Counted from the first letter of the stretch, positions 6,523 through 17,019 are shown. The stretch: 64,000 nt of DNA from Pantoea agglomerans NBRC 102470 (GCF_001598475.1 NZ_BCZA01000003.1:310001-374000), one strand, 5' to 3'. Program-made: numbers and translations. The notes: generated by a model not told the origin, from the sequence alone.

Positions 6523-7809
6523 TTACTGGTTGTAAGCATTCTCGCCGTGGCTGTTTACATCCAGACCTTCACGCTCATGCTCTTCCGGAACGCGCAGACC
6601 GACAATCAAATCAGCCAGCTTGAAGCCGATGAAGGCGACAACGCCCGACCAGACGATAGTCAGGCCCACGCTGAAGAGCTGTACCCAGACCTGATGGCCC
6701 ATGGTGACACCCTCTGCATAGCCTACGCCGCCCAGTGAAGAGGAGGCAAACACGCCAGTCAGGATACAGCCGACAATGCCGCACACGCCATGCACGCCGA
6801 ACACATCGCAGGGATCATCCACGCGCAGCCATTTTTTCAGCGTGGTCACGCCCCACAGTCCCGCCAGTCCGCCGACCAGGCCGATAATTAATGCACCGCC
6901 GACGCCGACATAACCACAGGCAGGCGTAATCGCTACCAGCCCGGCAATAAAGCCTGAACAGGCACCCAGCAGCGAAGGCTTACCACGTACCGCCCACTCG
7001 CCAAAGGTCCATGACAACACGGCGCCCGCTGTGGCGACAACGGTGTTCAGGAAGGCCAGCGCCGCGATTTCGTTTGCTGCAGAAGCAGAACCGGCGTTGA
7101 AACCGAACCAGCCGACATACAGAATGGCGGTGCCGGTGAATACCATTGGCAGGTTGTGTGGTTTGAAGGCCTCTTTACCAAAGCCGGCACGTTTGCCCAC
7201 CAGATAAGCGCCCACCAGACCGGCGACAGCGGCGTTAATATGCACCACGGTGCCGCCAGCAAAGTCCAGCGCGCCATCCTGTGCCAGGAAACCGCCAGCC
7301 CACACCATGTGCGCGATAGGCAGGTAAGCCAGGGTCAGCCAGACGCCGACAAAAATCAGTACGGCAGAGAAACGGATGCGTTCTGCGATAGCACCGACAA
7401 TCAGGCCCACCGTGATACAGGCAAACGAGGCCTGGAACGCGACATGAATATATTGATAGAAGCTGCCCATGACGGCGGTCAGCTGAATGTTTTTCAGCAT
7501 CACCCAGTTAAAGCTGCCAAAGAAGGCGTTGCCTTCACTGAACGCCAGTGAATAGCCGTAAACCATCCATAATACGCAGACCAGTGAGAAGGTGACGGCA
7601 ACCTGAGTCAGCATCGACAGCACGTTTTTACCGCGAATCAAACCACCATAAAACAGCGCGATACCTGGAATTGACATAAACAGCACCAGCGCGGTGCAAA
7701 TCATCATAAATGCGTTATCAGCCTTGTCCGCAACGGCAGGCGCAGCCATTGCGAGTGAGGGTAACAGTGCCAGGCTGGTGAGGCCCAACTTAGCGAAAAT
7801 TTTATTCAT
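6523..7809 (-). CDS. amtB: Ammonium transporter AmtB
   Basis: This 428-residue protein has a cleavable signal peptide (MNKIFAKLGLTSLALLPSLAMA) and eleven membrane segments of the Amt/Rh family. Recognisable pore motifs include GGTVVHINAAVAGLVGA, with the first twin-His, and DVFGVHGVCGIVG, with the second. It conducts ammonium into the cell as a trimer and is blocked when GlnK binds its cytoplasmic face. It lies 34 bases downstream of glnK in the classic glnK-amtB operon and is therefore expected to be induced by nitrogen limitation through the sigma-54 promoter at 8237-8251. Confidence 0.97.
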   Translation of the reverse strand: MNKIFAKLGLTSLALLPSLAMAAPAVADKADNAFMMICTALVLFMSIPGIALFYGGLIRGKNVLSMLTQVAVTFSLVCVLWMVYGYSLAFSEGNAFFGSFNWVMLKNIQLTAVMGSFYQYIHVAFQASFACITVGLIVGAIAERIRFSAVLIFVGVWLTLAYLPIAHMVWAGGFLAQDGALDFAGGTVVHINAAVAGLVGAYLVGKRAGFGKEAFKPHNLPMVFTGTAILYVGWFGFNAGSASAANEIAALAFLNTVVATAGAVLSWTFGEWAVRGKPSLLGACSGFIAGLVAITPACGYVGVGGALIIGLVGGLAGLWGVTTLKKWLRVDDPCDVFGVHGVCGIVGCILTGVFASSSLGGVGYAEGVTMGHQVWVQLFSVGLTIVWSGVVAFIGFKLADLIVGLRVPEEHEREGLDVNSHGENAYNQ

Positions 7810-7843
7810 TTTTATTCCATCCCATCACAGTACTGAGTCTTTA

Positions 7844-8182
7844 TTACAGAGCGGCTTCGTCGGTCTCGCCGGTACGAATACGGATGACACGCTGCAGTTC
7901 AGCTACGAAAATTTTACCGTCGCCAATTTTGCCGGTGTAAGCCGCTTTACTGATGACATCCACCACTTCGTCTAACTGATCGTCGGCAATAGCGATATCA
8001 ATTTTGACCTTAGGCAGGAAGTTCACGCTGTACTCTGCGCCACGATAAAGCTCTGCATGGCCCTTCTGACGGCCAAAACCTTTCACTTCGGAGACGGTCA
8101 GTCCCTGAATGCCGATAGAGGATAAAGCTTCACGTACATCCTCCAGCTTGAATGGCTTAATTACGACGGTAACCAGCTTCAT
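7844..8182 (-). CDS. glnK: Nitrogen regulatory protein PII-2 (GlnK)
   Basis: The 112-residue PII protein begins MKLVTVVIKPFKLEDVREAL and has Tyr51 in RGAEYSV, the uridylylation site on the T-loop. The start at 8182 has a GGAGGGG site upstream and gives the family length; the frame continues upstream without homology. GlnK senses ATP/ADP and 2-oxoglutarate, is modified by GlnD, and plugs AmtB when nitrogen is plentiful. It is the first gene of the operon, with a sigma-54 promoter and NtrC sites directly upstream. Confidence 0.97.
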   Translation of the reverse strand: MKLVTVVIKPFKLEDVREALSSIGIQGLTVSEVKGFGRQKGHAELYRGAEYSVNFLPKVKIDIAIADDQLDEVVDVISKAAYTGKIGDGKIFVAELQRVIRIRTGETDEAAL

Positions 8183-8236
8183 TGGATCCCCTCCAGCGAG
8201 AAAATAGGTAACGTTTACGGACACGCAGGGATATAA

Positions 8237-8251
8237 GCAAAGCCTGTGCCA
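8237..8251 (-). promoter_or_regulatory. Sigma-54 promoter of glnK-amtB
   Basis: On the minus strand TGGCACAGGCTTTGC matches the -24/-12 consensus TGGCAC-N5-TTGC exactly. It lies 55 bases before the glnK start. Confidence 0.93.
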
Positions 8252-8358
8252 GAGTGTGAAAATGACGGTAATACGTTGTTCAGGCGAGACGCGACAAGGG
8301 ATGCTTTAAAGAGGATGGGAAACAGAGAGGCCGTACAGGGGAAATTGCAGCGGAGGGC

Positions 8359-8375
8359 TGCACTCCTTTGGTGCT
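8359..8375. promoter_or_regulatory. NtrC binding site 1
   Basis: TGCACTCCTTTGGTGCT fits the NtrC enhancer pattern TGCAC-N7-GTGCA with one end mismatch and closely resembles sites at glnA. It lies about 110-120 bp upstream of the sigma-54 promoter, a usual enhancer distance. Its first 12 bases also form an inverted repeat with 8384-8395. Confidence 0.75.
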
Positions 8376-8420
8376 TCAGGCGTCAAAGGAGTGCATTTAT
8401 ACAGATTAATCTGATAAAGG

Positions 8421-8437
8421 TGCGCAAAAAAGGTGCA
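8421..8437. promoter_or_regulatory. NtrC binding site 2
   Basis: TGCGCAAAAAAGGTGCA is a second NtrC-like dyad, 62 bp (about six helical turns) from site 1 and ending 3 bases beyond the mdlB stop codon. Two phased sites are typical for NtrC oligomerisation. Confidence 0.65.
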
Positions 8438-8439
8438 AC

Positions 8440-10215
8440 TCAGCCTTCAGTTGTTACAGCGACGCCCGATACCAGATCTTCACCTGCCTGCTGCAGCTGA
8501 TACATCTGCCAGTAACGTCCCTGCATCGCCAGCAGTTGCTGATGCGTACCCTGCTCAACCACACGACCACGATGCAGCACCAGAATCTTGTCTGCTTCAA
8601 TAATCGTTGAGAGGCGGTGAGCAATCACCACCAGCGTGCTGTGCTGGCGCAGCGTCTCAAGCGTCTGCTGAATGGCCTGCTCGGTGCCGGAATCAATATT
8701 GGCCGTCGCTTCGTCGAGGATCAGTATCTGCGGCAGATCAACCAGCACCCGGGCCAGTGCCAGCAGCTGCTTCTGCCCGACCGACAGATTATTGCCCTGC
8801 TCACCCAGCCGGGTATGAATTCCCTCCGGCAACGCATGCGCCAGCGGAGCCAGCTGCACCTGTTCCAGCACCGTCCAGACGGCCTCTTCGCTGATGTCGC
8901 GTCCCAGCCGCACATTCGCCAGCAGCGTATCGGCCAGCACCACCGGATCCTGCTGCACCATCGCGATACCGCGCCGCAGCACGGCATGGCTCAGGTCACT
9001 AATGGGTCGATCATCAATGCGGATCTCGCCACGCGTCACCGGATAGTAACCCATTAACAGGTTCGCCAGCGTGCTTTTACCGCTGCCGGTATGTCCCACC
9101 AGCGCTACAAACTCGCGTGGGGCAACCTCAAGATTGATATCACTGAGCACATCGCGGTTTTCACGGTAGGCAAAGCTCAGATTGTTCAGGGTGATACGAC
9201 CTGAAGCCAGCGGTTGCTGATCGGCACCATACTGCTGCTGTGCGGCATCCATCAGTTCGAAAATACGTTCACCTGAAACCACCGCCTGCTGCAGCATCGA
9301 TTGCTGAGTGGTCAGCTCAATCAGCGGCTCATTCAGACGCCCCAGATAGGTAATAAAGGCATAGAGTACCCCCACTTCAAACACGCCAGGCATCGAGAAA
9401 CTAAACAGGATCAGCAGCCCACACAACACCATCGCTGAAAACAGGCTCAACAGCGGACGCAGCAGAAAACCATCCAGACGCAGCGTTTCCATTCGCGCCA
9501 GATAGTGAGAGCGGCTCGCTTCGCCCATTCGCTCACCAAATCGCGCCTGCTGACGAAACTGCTGGATCACGCTCATACCGCTGATCACTTCGTTGAAGCC
9601 ATTATTGATGTCTGCCAGATAGCTGCGAACCCGACGGGCAATGGGCGTGCTGTAACGCTGATAGATGAACATCACCACCAGTACCAGCGGGAATATCATC
9701 ATCGCCACCAGCGCCATGCGCCAGTCAAGGCTGAACATCGCCACCATCATGGCGCCGACCAGTGCGGCACTGCGCAACACGGTTGAAACCACCGTGACGT
9801 AGAGATCGCGGATGACTTCGGTGTCGTTAGTCACGCGTGAAATAATCTGCCCGACCGGCTGGGTATCAAAGGCACTCAGCGGCTGACAGAGTGCGGCATT
9901 CATCACGTCACTGCGTAACTGCTGTACCACGCCGATAGCGGCTCGGTTAAACAACAGCGCCTGCCAGTAGTGCAGCCCGGCGGCCAGCAGCTGAAGCAGG
10001 ATAAAACTGACCACCAGTCCGGCGACCACTCCCCAGGGCATCTGATGTTTCGCCACCAGGTTGTCGATAAAATAGCTGACCAGCACCGGTCCGGTCACTT
10101 CCGCCGCGGCAGCGATCCACAGCATCCCTACCGCCAGCGACAGGGATTTGCGCCACGGCTTACCGTAGCTCAGCAGACGCTTCAGGGTAGGCCACAAGCG
10201 TGCAGACTTAGCCAT
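8440..10215 (-). CDS. mdlB: ABC exporter half-subunit MdlB
   Basis: The 591-residue protein has six N-terminal membrane segments and a C-terminal ATPase with Walker [10 protein letters not shown] and Walker [13 protein letters not shown] with the catalytic Glu. Its signature is the degenerate LSVGQ, not LSGGQ. The start at 10215 ([15 protein letters not shown]) has GGAG seven bases upstream and overlaps the last 8 bases of mdlA. The family is a heterodimeric multidrug-type exporter with MdlA. The substrate is not known. The degenerate signature here pairs with an altered catalytic residue in MdlA, as in asymmetric exporters such as TmrAB. Confidence 0.94.
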   Translation of the reverse strand: MAKSARLWPTLKRLLSYGKPWRKSLSLAVGMLWIAAAAEVTGPVLVSYFIDNLVAKHQMPWGVVAGLVVSFILLQLLAAGLHYWQALLFNRAAIGVVQQLRSDVMNAALCQPLSAFDTQPVGQIISRVTNDTEVIRDLYVTVVSTVLRSAALVGAMMVAMFSLDWRMALVAMMIFPLVLVVMFIYQRYSTPIARRVRSYLADINNGFNEVISGMSVIQQFRQQARFGERMGEASRSHYLARMETLRLDGFLLRPLLSLFSAMVLCGLLILFSFSMPGVFEVGVLYAFITYLGRLNEPLIELTTQQSMLQQAVVSGERIFELMDAAQQQYGADQQPLASGRITLNNLSFAYRENRDVLSDINLEVAPREFVALVGHTGSGKSTLANLLMGYYPVTRGEIRIDDRPISDLSHAVLRRGIAMVQQDPVVLADTLLANVRLGRDISEEAVWTVLEQVQLAPLAHALPEGIHTRLGEQGNNLSVGQKQLLALARVLVDLPQILILDEATANIDSGTEQAIQQTLETLRQHSTLVVIAHRLSTIIEADKILVLHRGRVVEQGTHQQLLAMQGRYWQMYQLQQAGEDLVSGVAVTTEG

Positions 10216-11977
10216 GCGGCACTCCTTTCTCATTTTCATCATCATCCAGCGCCGCTTCCAGTTGCTGGTAACGGTACATGTCCCGATACCAGCCAGCCCT
10301 GCCGGTCAGCGCGTCGTGGTCGCCCCGCTGCGCCACCCTGCCCTGCTGCAGGACCAGGATTTCACTGGCTTCCGTCAGTGCCGATAAGCGGTGCGCGCTG
10401 ATAATCAGCGTGCGTCCCTGCCCCCAGATGCGCAGGTTATGCAGGATTTCGTGTTCGGTACGGCCATCCACCGCAGAAAGCGCGTCGTCCAGAATCAGGA
10501 TTTCCGCATTCAGCAGCAGCGCCCGGGCAATCGAAAGACGCTGCTTCTGTCCACCCGACAGCATCACACCGCGCTCCCCGACTTCCGTTTCATAGCCCTG
10601 CGGCAAACGCAGGATATCGTCATGAACGCAGGCCAGCGTGGCGGCATGCTCAATCTCCTGCTGGGTTGCGCCCGGTTTTCCCAGCGCAATATTGTTCGCC
10701 ACGCTGTCTGAGAACAGGAACGGTGTCTGGCTGACCACGGCCAGACGGCTGCGCCAGCTGTCCAGCCGCAACTGCGGCAGCGGGATCTGGTGATAACGGA
10801 TGTCGCCCTGCTGAATATCAAAGTGGCGCTGAATCAGGCTAAGCAGCGTACTTTTGCCACTGCCGGTTGGCCCGCACAGCCCCAGCATCTCGCCGGGTTT
10901 CAGCTGGAAGCTGACATCGCTTAAGACCGGACCCACGCTGGCCGGATAGTTAAAGGCACGAATCGCGACCTGCAGCGTGCCTGGTTCAGATGGCAGTGAC
11001 TTATCGCCATCTTCCACCGCTGGCGCTTCCGCCAGCAGCGCGCCGATGCGGCTCCAGGCGGCGCTGCCGCGTTCAACAATATTAAACATCCACGCCAGCG
11101 CCAGCATCGGCCAGATCATCAGGCCGAGATACATCACAAAGCTGGTGAGCTGCCCCAGCGTCATCTCTCCATGCCAGACCAGCCAGCTGCCGCCACCAAT
11201 CGCCAGCAGGTTTGAGAAGCCGATAGCGATATAGATAGTGGGATCGAAACGGGCATCGACCCGCGCCACGCGCAGGTTTTTTTCACCGGTATCGCGGGCG
11301 ATATCGGAAAATTGCTGCGACTGATGCTGTTCAAGGCCAAAGGATTTAATCATCCGGATGCTGGTCAGGCTCTCCTGCGTCTGATCGTTGAGACTGGAGA
11401 AGGCGGCCTGTGCCAGCTTAAAGCGATGGTGCAGTTGATTACCGTAGCGATGGATCACGATGGCCATAATGGGCATCGGCACCAGCGCAAGCAGCGTCAG
11501 CTGCCAGCTGATCTGCGTGCTCATTACCAGCAGCACCACGCAGCCCATGACCAGCGAGTCGACCAGCGTCAGAACCCCTTCTCCGGCAGCAAACACCACC
11601 CGATCCACGTCGTTGGTGGCGCGCGCAATCAGGTCGCCGGTGCGGTGACGCAGATAAAATGCCGGTTGCTGACGACTCAGCTGGCGATAGAAATCTTCGC
11701 GCAGCTCAACCGCCAGCTGGTAGGAGGCACCAAACAGCAGCACGCGCCAGACATAGCGCAGCAGATAGACCACCACCGCCGTTGCCAGCATGATCCCAAT
11801 CCACATCATGATGCGGCTGGTGCTCATGTTGTCACGCGTCACGCCATCGACAATCACCCCGACCACATGCGGTGGCAGCAGCTGCAGAATAGCAATAACA
11901 ATCAGCAGGAGGACCGCGCCCAGATAGCGCCGCCACTCCCGCAGAAAATACCAACTTAATTGACTGAATAATCGCAC
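10208..11977 (-). CDS. mdlA: ABC exporter half-subunit MdlA
   Basis: This 589-residue half-transporter ([20 protein letters not shown]) has a six-helix membrane domain, then an ATPase with Walker [10 protein letters not shown], an intact signature LSGGQKQR, and Walker [13 protein letters not shown]. Asp replaces the catalytic Glu after Walker B, so its own ATP site should be hydrolysis-poor. It begins 24 bases downstream of the DecR-type regulator and overlaps mdlB, so decR-mdlA-mdlB probably form one transcript. It is an inner-membrane exporter subunit; the natural substrate is unknown. Confidence 0.95.
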   Translation of the reverse strand: MRLFSQLSWYFLREWRRYLGAVLLLIVIAILQLLPPHVVGVIVDGVTRDNMSTSRIMMWIGIMLATAVVVYLLRYVWRVLLFGASYQLAVELREDFYRQLSRQQPAFYLRHRTGDLIARATNDVDRVVFAAGEGVLTLVDSLVMGCVVLLVMSTQISWQLTLLALVPMPIMAIVIHRYGNQLHHRFKLAQAAFSSLNDQTQESLTSIRMIKSFGLEQHQSQQFSDIARDTGEKNLRVARVDARFDPTIYIAIGFSNLLAIGGGSWLVWHGEMTLGQLTSFVMYLGLMIWPMLALAWMFNIVERGSAAWSRIGALLAEAPAVEDGDKSLPSEPGTLQVAIRAFNYPASVGPVLSDVSFQLKPGEMLGLCGPTGSGKSTLLSLIQRHFDIQQGDIRYHQIPLPQLRLDSWRSRLAVVSQTPFLFSDSVANNIALGKPGATQQEIEHAATLACVHDDILRLPQGYETEVGERGVMLSGGQKQRLSIARALLLNAEILILDDALSAVDGRTEHEILHNLRIWGQGRTLIISAHRLSALTEASEILVLQQGRVAQRGDHDALTGRAGWYRDMYRYQQLEAALDDDENEKGVPHG

Positions 11978-12001
11978 AACGCTGCTCTCAATCTCAGGCC
12001 C

Positions 12002-12463
12002 TCAGGGGGCGACAGGTAAAGCCGTGGTGTATTTAATCTCTTCCATGGCGAAGCTGGATGTCACATCAATCAGGCCGGGCACCCCATTCACTACTCGCTT
12101 GTAGAAAGCATCATAGCTTTTCATGTCGGCCACCTGAATGCGCAGCAGGTAATCATACTCGCCAGCCATACGGTAAAAGGCCATTACCTCCGGCATGCTG
12201 CTCACCACCGAGACAAATGCCTGATACCAGTCGCGGCTGTGCTGCTGCGTTTTAACAAACATAAACGCCGTCAGTGACAGTCCGATTTTATCTCCATCCA
12301 GCAACGCCACCCGTGCGCGAATAATGCCATCATCTTCAAGCTTTTTCAGGCGCTTCCAGCAGGGTGTGGTGGTGAGGTTGACGGCATCCGCCAGCGCCTG
12401 CAGCGACAGCGTGCAGTCATGCTGCAGCAGTGAGAGCAATTTAAGGTCAGTTTTATCTAACAT
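12002..12463 (-). CDS. decR: Lrp/AsnC-family cysteine-responsive regulator DecR (CcdR)
   Basis: The 153-residue protein starts [20 protein letters not shown] and is a full-length Lrp/AsnC regulator with an N-terminal helix-turn-helix ([29 protein letters not shown], residues about 17-46) and a C-terminal RAM ligand domain. The start at 12463 has CGGAG upstream; longer in-frame starts add non-homologous sequence. E. coli DecR (YbaO) activates cysteine detoxification genes, and the Pantoea ananatis homologue CcdR controls an adjacent cysteine desulfhydrase gene. Here the divergent gene at 12581 is a PLP enzyme of that kind. The shared 117-bp region carries two dyads. Confidence 0.92.
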   Translation of the reverse strand: MLDKTDLKLLSLLQHDCTLSLQALADAVNLTTTPCWKRLKKLEDDGIIRARVALLDGDKIGLSLTAFMFVKTQQHSRDWYQAFVSVVSSMPEVMAFYRMAGEYDYLLRIQVADMKSYDAFYKRVVNGVPGLIDVTSSFAMEEIKYTTALPVAP

Positions 12464-12474
12464 TTGCGGCTCCG

Positions 12475-12491
12475 GGAGAATCATTTTCTCC
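12475..12491. promoter_or_regulatory. Dyad, candidate DecR/CcdR operator
   Basis: GGAGAA-TCATT-TTCTCC is a perfect 6-bp dyad with an AT-rich centre resembling Lrp-family sites. It overlaps the decR ribosome-binding region, so it could mediate autoregulation. Assignment is inference. Confidence 0.45.
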
Positions 12492-12514
12492 ATTACCGCC
12501 ATTTTAGCGGTAAT
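12492..12514. promoter_or_regulatory. Second dyad in the decR/ccdA intergenic region
   Basis: ATTACCGC and GCGGTAAT form perfect 8-bp arms around CATTTTA. It directly abuts the first dyad and lies between the divergent genes, a suitable place for an activator site of the PLP-enzyme gene. It could alternatively be a transcript hairpin in the decR leader. Confidence 0.4.
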
Positions 12515-12580
12515 TGTGCAATCTCTTTTTCCTGCACGTGCCATAAAATAGCCGCATCACTTTTTTACCGGACGCCTGAG

Positions 12581-13615
12581 ATGCACACCTGCTGGATTCG
12601 CCACGCTATCAACGAAATTAACGCTGATTTTCAACGATCGGCTGAGACCCATTTGATCCGTTTCGATCTGGCGGACTTTCCCGGTATCTGGTTCTATCTG
12701 AAAGATGAAAGTACCCATCCCAGTGGCAGTCTTAAACACCGGCTGGCACGATCCCTGTTCCTCTACGGCCTCTCCAACGGCTGGATTAAACAGGATACGC
12801 CGATTATCGAAGCCTCGTCAGGCAGCACTGCCGTTTCTGAGGCGTACTTCGCAAGGCTGCTGGGTCTGCCCTTTATTGCGGTGATGCCGGCGAGCACGGC
12901 GAAGCGTAAAATTGAGCAGATCACCTTTTATGGCGGACAGTGCCATTTTGTTGAAGATCCCTGCCAGCTCTATGCTGAATCTGAACGGCTGGCGCGGGAG
13001 CTCAATGGCCATTTTATGGATCAGTTTACCTATGCTGAACGTGCCACCGACTGGCGCGGCAATAACAATATTGCAGAGAGCATTTTCCGTCAGATGGAGC
13101 ATGAACCTTATCCGATTCCCCATACGATAATCATGAGTGCGGGCACCGGCGGCACCTCAGCCACGCTGGGCCGCTATATCCGTTATCAGGGACTGGAAAC
13201 CAAACTACTGGTGGTTGATCCGCAGCATTCGGTGTTTTTTGATTACTGGCAGCAGCGTGATGCCACCCTGACCAGCGCGCGCGGCAGCATGATCGAAGGA
13301 ATTGGCCGTCCGCGAGTGGAGCCGTCGTTTATGCCTGACGTGATCGACGAAATGATCAAAGTGCCGGATGGTGCAACGCTGGCCGCCATGCTGAAACTGG
13401 AAAAGATTCTGGGACGCAAGCCTGGCGCCTCTACCGGCACCAATTTCTGGGGCATGATGCAGGTGGCAAAACGCCTACGGGCAGCGAATCAGCAGGGAGC
13501 GCTGGTGACACTGCTGTGCGACAGCGGCGAACGTTATCCCGATAGCTACTATCAGCCTGAGTGGGTGGCAAAACATATTGGCGATATCACGCCATGGCAG
13601 CGCGAGCTGGAATAA
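12581..13615 (+). CDS. PLP-dependent cysteine synthase-family enzyme, probable cysteine desulfhydrase (CcdA-like)
   Basis: The 344-residue fold-type II PLP enzyme has the lysine motif HPSGSLKHRLA (Lys near residue 50), the ASSGSTAVSEAYFARLLGLPFIAVMP substrate loop and a glycine-rich phosphate-binding loop SAGTGGTSATLGRY. It belongs to the cysteine synthase/cystathionine beta-synthase superfamily. Divergence from a DecR/CcdR-type regulator matches the published P. ananatis arrangement in which CcdA degrades toxic cysteine to pyruvate, ammonia and sulfide. That activity is inferred from context, and cysteine synthase activity is the main alternative. The start at 12581 (MHTCWIRHAINEIN) was chosen because the upstream extension lies in the regulatory region; the ribosome site is weak. 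Confidence 0.82.
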   Translation: MHTCWIRHAINEINADFQRSAETHLIRFDLADFPGIWFYLKDESTHPSGSLKHRLARSLFLYGLSNGWIKQDTPIIEASSGSTAVSEAYFARLLGLPFIAVMPASTAKRKIEQITFYGGQCHFVEDPCQLYAESERLARELNGHFMDQFTYAERATDWRGNNNIAESIFRQMEHEPYPIPHTIIMSAGTGGTSATLGRYIRYQGLETKLLVVDPQHSVFFDYWQQRDATLTSARGSMIEGIGRPRVEPSFMPDVIDEMIKVPDGATLAAMLKLEKILGRKPGASTGTNFWGMMQVAKRLRAANQQGALVTLLCDSGERYPDSYYQPEWVAKHIGDITPWQRELE

Positions 13616-13638
13616 AAAACCGGACATCCTGGCCGGTT
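13614..13638 (-). terminator. Terminator between ccdA-like gene and cof
   Basis: AACCGG and CCGGTT arms around a nine-base loop. On the minus strand it is followed by a T run, so it fits cof; the convergent gene may share it. Confidence 0.65.
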
Positions 13639-13649
13639 CACGGCAATCC

Positions 13650-14471
13650 TCAGCATTCGGGGGAATACGCGAGGTCGGGTGTTGCCAGCCAGTGATTTAA
13701 ATAGTGAGACACCGCCTGTGTCTCGCAATGCCCTAATACCGGCAGATGCGGTAGCGCGGCTTTCAGCTGCGCCATCGCATTGCCCATGATAAAACCCTGT
13801 CCGGCCTGCGCCAGCATCTCGCGATCGTTCATCGCATCACCAAACGCCATACACTCCGCCATGGTCAGCGACAGATGGTCACATAACAGTGCCAGCGCGC
13901 TGCCTTTATTGCAGCTGGCGGGTAACACCTCCAGACAGTCCACAGCAGAGAAGCAGATGTTAGCCTGCTCGCCCAGTGCGGCATCCAGCTCTGTTTTTAG
14001 CTGACAGAGGCGCTGATGCTGATCGATAAAGCAGATTTTTGTCACCTGATGCGCGGGCAACCTTTTAAGATCGCACAGCTGATAGCCAAATCCGCTGATC
14101 TGATGGGCCACCAGCAGTTCAGGCTGTGGGTGATCGGTAAACCACCCCTGATCGTTGAAAACATGCAGGGTGGCGGGCGTATCCCAGCGGCGGTGGATCA
14201 CCTCTTCGGCGACCGCAGAAGGCAGATCACGCGCAAAGATCAGATTGCCCTGCCTGTCGTGTACACGAGTGCCATTACCGGTAATCAGCCACGCGGGCAG
14301 TGTCATTTTTTCCCGTAAGATCTGCATCTCCAGCAGATGGCGGCCCGTCGCCAGCGCCAGATTAACGCCACGCAGATGCAACGCCTGCAGGCTATCCAGC
14401 GTCTGCTGACCCAGTTGATGATCCGGCAGCAATAATGTGCCATCCATATCGAACGCGGCTAAACGCACCAT
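13650..14471 (-). CDS. cof: HMP-PP phosphatase Cof (HAD family)
   Basis: The 273-residue HAD-superfamily hydrolase has motif I DMDGTLL at residues 8-14, motif II in LATGRH, and motif [12 protein letters not shown]. The Cof-type cap lies between them. E. coli Cof hydrolyses the thiamine precursor HMP-pyrophosphate and affects sensitivity to a thiamine antimetabolite; PLP is a minor substrate. Position next to ybaE and decR is the same as in E. coli. Family assignment is firm; substrate is by orthology. Confidence 0.92.
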   Translation of the reverse strand: MVRLAAFDMDGTLLLPDHQLGQQTLDSLQALHLRGVNLALATGRHLLEMQILREKMTLPAWLITGNGTRVHDRQGNLIFARDLPSAVAEEVIHRRWDTPATLHVFNDQGWFTDHPQPELLVAHQISGFGYQLCDLKRLPAHQVTKICFIDQHQRLCQLKTELDAALGEQANICFSAVDCLEVLPASCNKGSALALLCDHLSLTMAECMAFGDAMNDREMLAQAGQGFIMGNAMAQLKAALPHLPVLGHCETQAVSHYLNHWLATPDLAYSPEC

Positions 14472-14563
14472 GATTTACCTCCTGCTGAAAGATGAACTCC
14501 ACTATTGCCTGTTAATTGCGGAACTAATAGTGAATACTTTTAAAAAACTGTTCCGGGTTTAAC

Positions 14564-16282
14564 ATGCGCCAGCTTAACCGTCTTAATCAGTTCCAGCGTC
14601 TGTGGCATCAGAGTCAGGGCGCCCCACAGCAAACCTGCGTGGCGGAGATGGCCCGCCACTGTATCTGCAGCGAGCGTCATCTGCGCACGTTGCTGTCACA
14701 GTGGCAGCATGCAGGCTGGCTCAGCTGGCGCGGCGAGCCAGGCCGTGGCAAACAGGGACAGATAGTGTTTCTGCGCTCACCTGAACAATTACGGCAGCAG
14801 TTGCTGCAACAACAGCTCGACGCCGGAGACGCCGCTGAGGCCTTGCAGCTGCTGGATCTGCCGCCGGAAAGGCTGATCAATATGCTGCGGCCATTAATGG
14901 GTGGACAGTGGCAGAACGATACGCCGGTTCTGCGCATCCCCTACTATCGTCCGATGGAGAGCACAGAGCCGCGCCAGATTACCGGTCGGGCCGAGCAGCA
15001 CCTGGCTCGCCAGATCTATTCCGGTCTGACCCGCTTTGAGCAGGATGAGCCGGTCGGCGATCTGGCGCATCACTGGCAATATGACGAGGCGTCATCTGGC
15101 TGGTTATTCTGGTTACGGCCTCAGCTGATGTGGCACAACGACGAGCCTCTGCAGGCCGCACAACTGGTGGCGCAATTCCGCCAGCTGTTGCGGGATACGC
15201 GCGTCAGTGTGTTGCTGGCCGATGTGGTCAGCGTGGATGCGCCCCATCCGCTTGCGGTGCGTTTCGTACTGCGACGCCCTGATTTCTGGCTGCCCCATCG
15301 GCTCGCCCACTTGTTGTGCCTGCTGCCCCATCCCATCGATCCCGCCACGGGCAGCGGGCCGTGGAAACTCAGGCACTTCAGCGCCGAGCTGGTGAGGATT
15401 GAAAGTCACGCGCGCTGGCATCTGCAGCGTCCTCTGCTGCAGGCGGTGGAGTACTGGATTACCCCTCAGCTGTTTGATCCCGCTCTCGGCAGCAGCTGTC
15501 GTCATCCGGTGCAGATTGCGATAGGCGATGCCACAGAGCTCAGGACGCTGCAACCGGTCAGCAGCAGTATCAGCCTCGGCTTCTGTTATCTGGTCTGCCG
15601 GCCGCGAGCCGGATTTACCCCTGATCAGGCGTGCACGCTTTTCCAGCTGATCCAGCAAAGCGGCATTGTCAGCCGGTTGCCTCTGGATGAGGGACTCATC
15701 ACTCCCAGTAAAGAGTTGTTACCTGGCTGGAGTGTGCCGCTGATTGATGCTGTCAGGGTTCCCTTACCGGCAACCCTGACGCTGCATTATCAGTTGCCGG
15801 TTGAGCTGCATCAGATGTCACAGGCGCTGGTTGCACTATTAAAACAGCACGGCTGCACCCTGAAGGTAGTTTTTCATCCGGTAAAAAACTGGCACGGCAT
15901 CGACCCGCTTGATGAGGCAGATATCGTGATGGGCGACAGACTGATTGGTGATGCGCCGGTCTTTACGCTGGCCAGCTGGTTGCAGACTGACCCGCTATGG
16001 CGGCCGCTGTGGCCCACGCCGCAGGGCGAAGAGATTCAGGCGCAACTGCTGGCTATCCAGCAAATTGCTGACGACGAAACCCGTGCCCGCACGCTGCATC
16101 AGCTTTATCATCAGCTGATGACGGGCGGCATCCTGCTGCCACTGTTCAATTATCGCTATCAAATCTACGCGCCGCCGGGCGTTGAAGGGATTGAACTGAA
16201 TACGCTGGGCTGGTTCGATTTCAGCCGCGCATGGATCCCGCCGCCCATTGATCTGCCATGCAGCTGTTCAGCGGCGGACTGA
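14564..16282 (+). CDS. ybaE: SgrR-family transcriptional regulator YbaE
   Basis: The 572-residue protein has an N-terminal winged helix of the SgrR type (residues 1-115, [25 protein letters not shown]) and a long C-terminal region related to periplasmic solute-binding proteins ([14 protein letters not shown] onward). It has no signal peptide, so it should be cytoplasmic and DNA-binding. The targets of YbaE are not known to me. It reads into the queC upstream region, with queC 41 bases downstream on the same strand. Confidence 0.9.
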   Translation: MRQLNRLNQFQRLWHQSQGAPQQTCVAEMARHCICSERHLRTLLSQWQHAGWLSWRGEPGRGKQGQIVFLRSPEQLRQQLLQQQLDAGDAAEALQLLDLPPERLINMLRPLMGGQWQNDTPVLRIPYYRPMESTEPRQITGRAEQHLARQIYSGLTRFEQDEPVGDLAHHWQYDEASSGWLFWLRPQLMWHNDEPLQAAQLVAQFRQLLRDTRVSVLLADVVSVDAPHPLAVRFVLRRPDFWLPHRLAHLLCLLPHPIDPATGSGPWKLRHFSAELVRIESHARWHLQRPLLQAVEYWITPQLFDPALGSSCRHPVQIAIGDATELRTLQPVSSSISLGFCYLVCRPRAGFTPDQACTLFQLIQQSGIVSRLPLDEGLITPSKELLPGWSVPLIDAVRVPLPATLTLHYQLPVELHQMSQALVALLKQHGCTLKVVFHPVKNWHGIDPLDEADIVMGDRLIGDAPVFTLASWLQTDPLWRPLWPTPQGEEIQAQLLAIQQIADDETRARTLHQLYHQLMTGGILLPLFNYRYQIYAPPGVEGIELNTLGWFDFSRAWIPPPIDLPCSCSAAD

Positions 16283-16323
16283 GGCATTACCATAAGCGCA
16301 AAATCAATTATCAGGAAAACACC

Positions 16324-17019
16324 ATGAAACGCGCTGTTGTAGTTTTCAGCGGTGGACAAGACTCCACTACCTGCCTGATTCAGGCCTTAGAGCAATATGA
16401 TGATGTTCATTGCGTCACTTTCGACTATGGACAACGCCATCGGGAAGAGATCGATGTGGCCCGCGACCTGGCGATTAAACTGGGCGCGCGCGCGCACAAA
16501 GTGCTGGATGTCACCATGCTGAACGAACTCGCCGTCAGCAGCCTGACGCGGGATAACATTCCGGTGCCGGCTTATAATCCCGAGGCCAGTGGATTACCCA
16601 GTACGTTTGTGCCGGGACGCAATATTCTCTTTCTGACGCTGGCCTCGGTTTACGCTTATCAGGTCGAAGCGGAAGCGGTGATCACTGGCGTCTGTGAGAC
16701 CGATTTCTCCGGCTATCCCGATTGTCGCGATGAGTTTGTCAAAGCGCTGAACCATGCGGTGTCGCTGGGCATGGCGCGCGATGTTCGTTTTGAGACGCCG
16801 CTGATGTGGCTCAATAAAGCGGAAACCTGGGCGCTGGCGGATTACTGGCAGCAGCTTGCGCTGGTACGCGAGCAGACGCTGACCTGCTATAACGGCGTGA
16901 AAGGTGATGGATGTGGTGAGTGTGCAGCCTGTCATTTACGGGCCAATGGCCTGCAGGGTTATCTCAACGATCGTGCTGGCGTAATGGCGGCAATGAAAGC
17001 AAAAAGCGGTCTTAACTAA
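16324..17019 (+). CDS. queC: 7-cyano-7-deazaguanine (preQ0) synthase QueC
   Basis: The 231-residue enzyme begins [20 protein letters not shown] with the PP-loop SGGQDST (residues 9-15). Zinc-binding cysteines lie in the C-terminal [10 protein letters not shown] region with one more upstream. It converts 7-carboxy-7-deazaguanine and ammonia to preQ0 with ATP, in queuosine biosynthesis. The start at 16324 has AGGA upstream and gives the usual length; the frame extends 22 codons further upstream into the end of ybaE without homology. The later pathway enzymes tgt and queA lie far off at 53.8-56.1 kb. Confidence 0.97.
   Translation: MKRAVVVFSGGQDSTTCLIQALEQYDDVHCVTFDYGQRHREEIDVARDLAIKLGARAHKVLDVTMLNELAVSSLTRDNIPVPAYNPEASGLPSTFVPGRNILFLTLASVYAYQVEAEAVITGVCETDFSGYPDCRDEFVKALNHAVSLGMARDVRFETPLMWLNKAETWALADYWQQLALVREQTLTCYNGVKGDGCGECAACHLRANGLQGYLNDRAGVMAAMKAKSGLN

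Noticed and set aside
8359..8395. 12-bp inverted repeat read as a terminator of mdlB
   Set aside because: No T run follows on the minus strand, and the sequence fits an NtrC site better.
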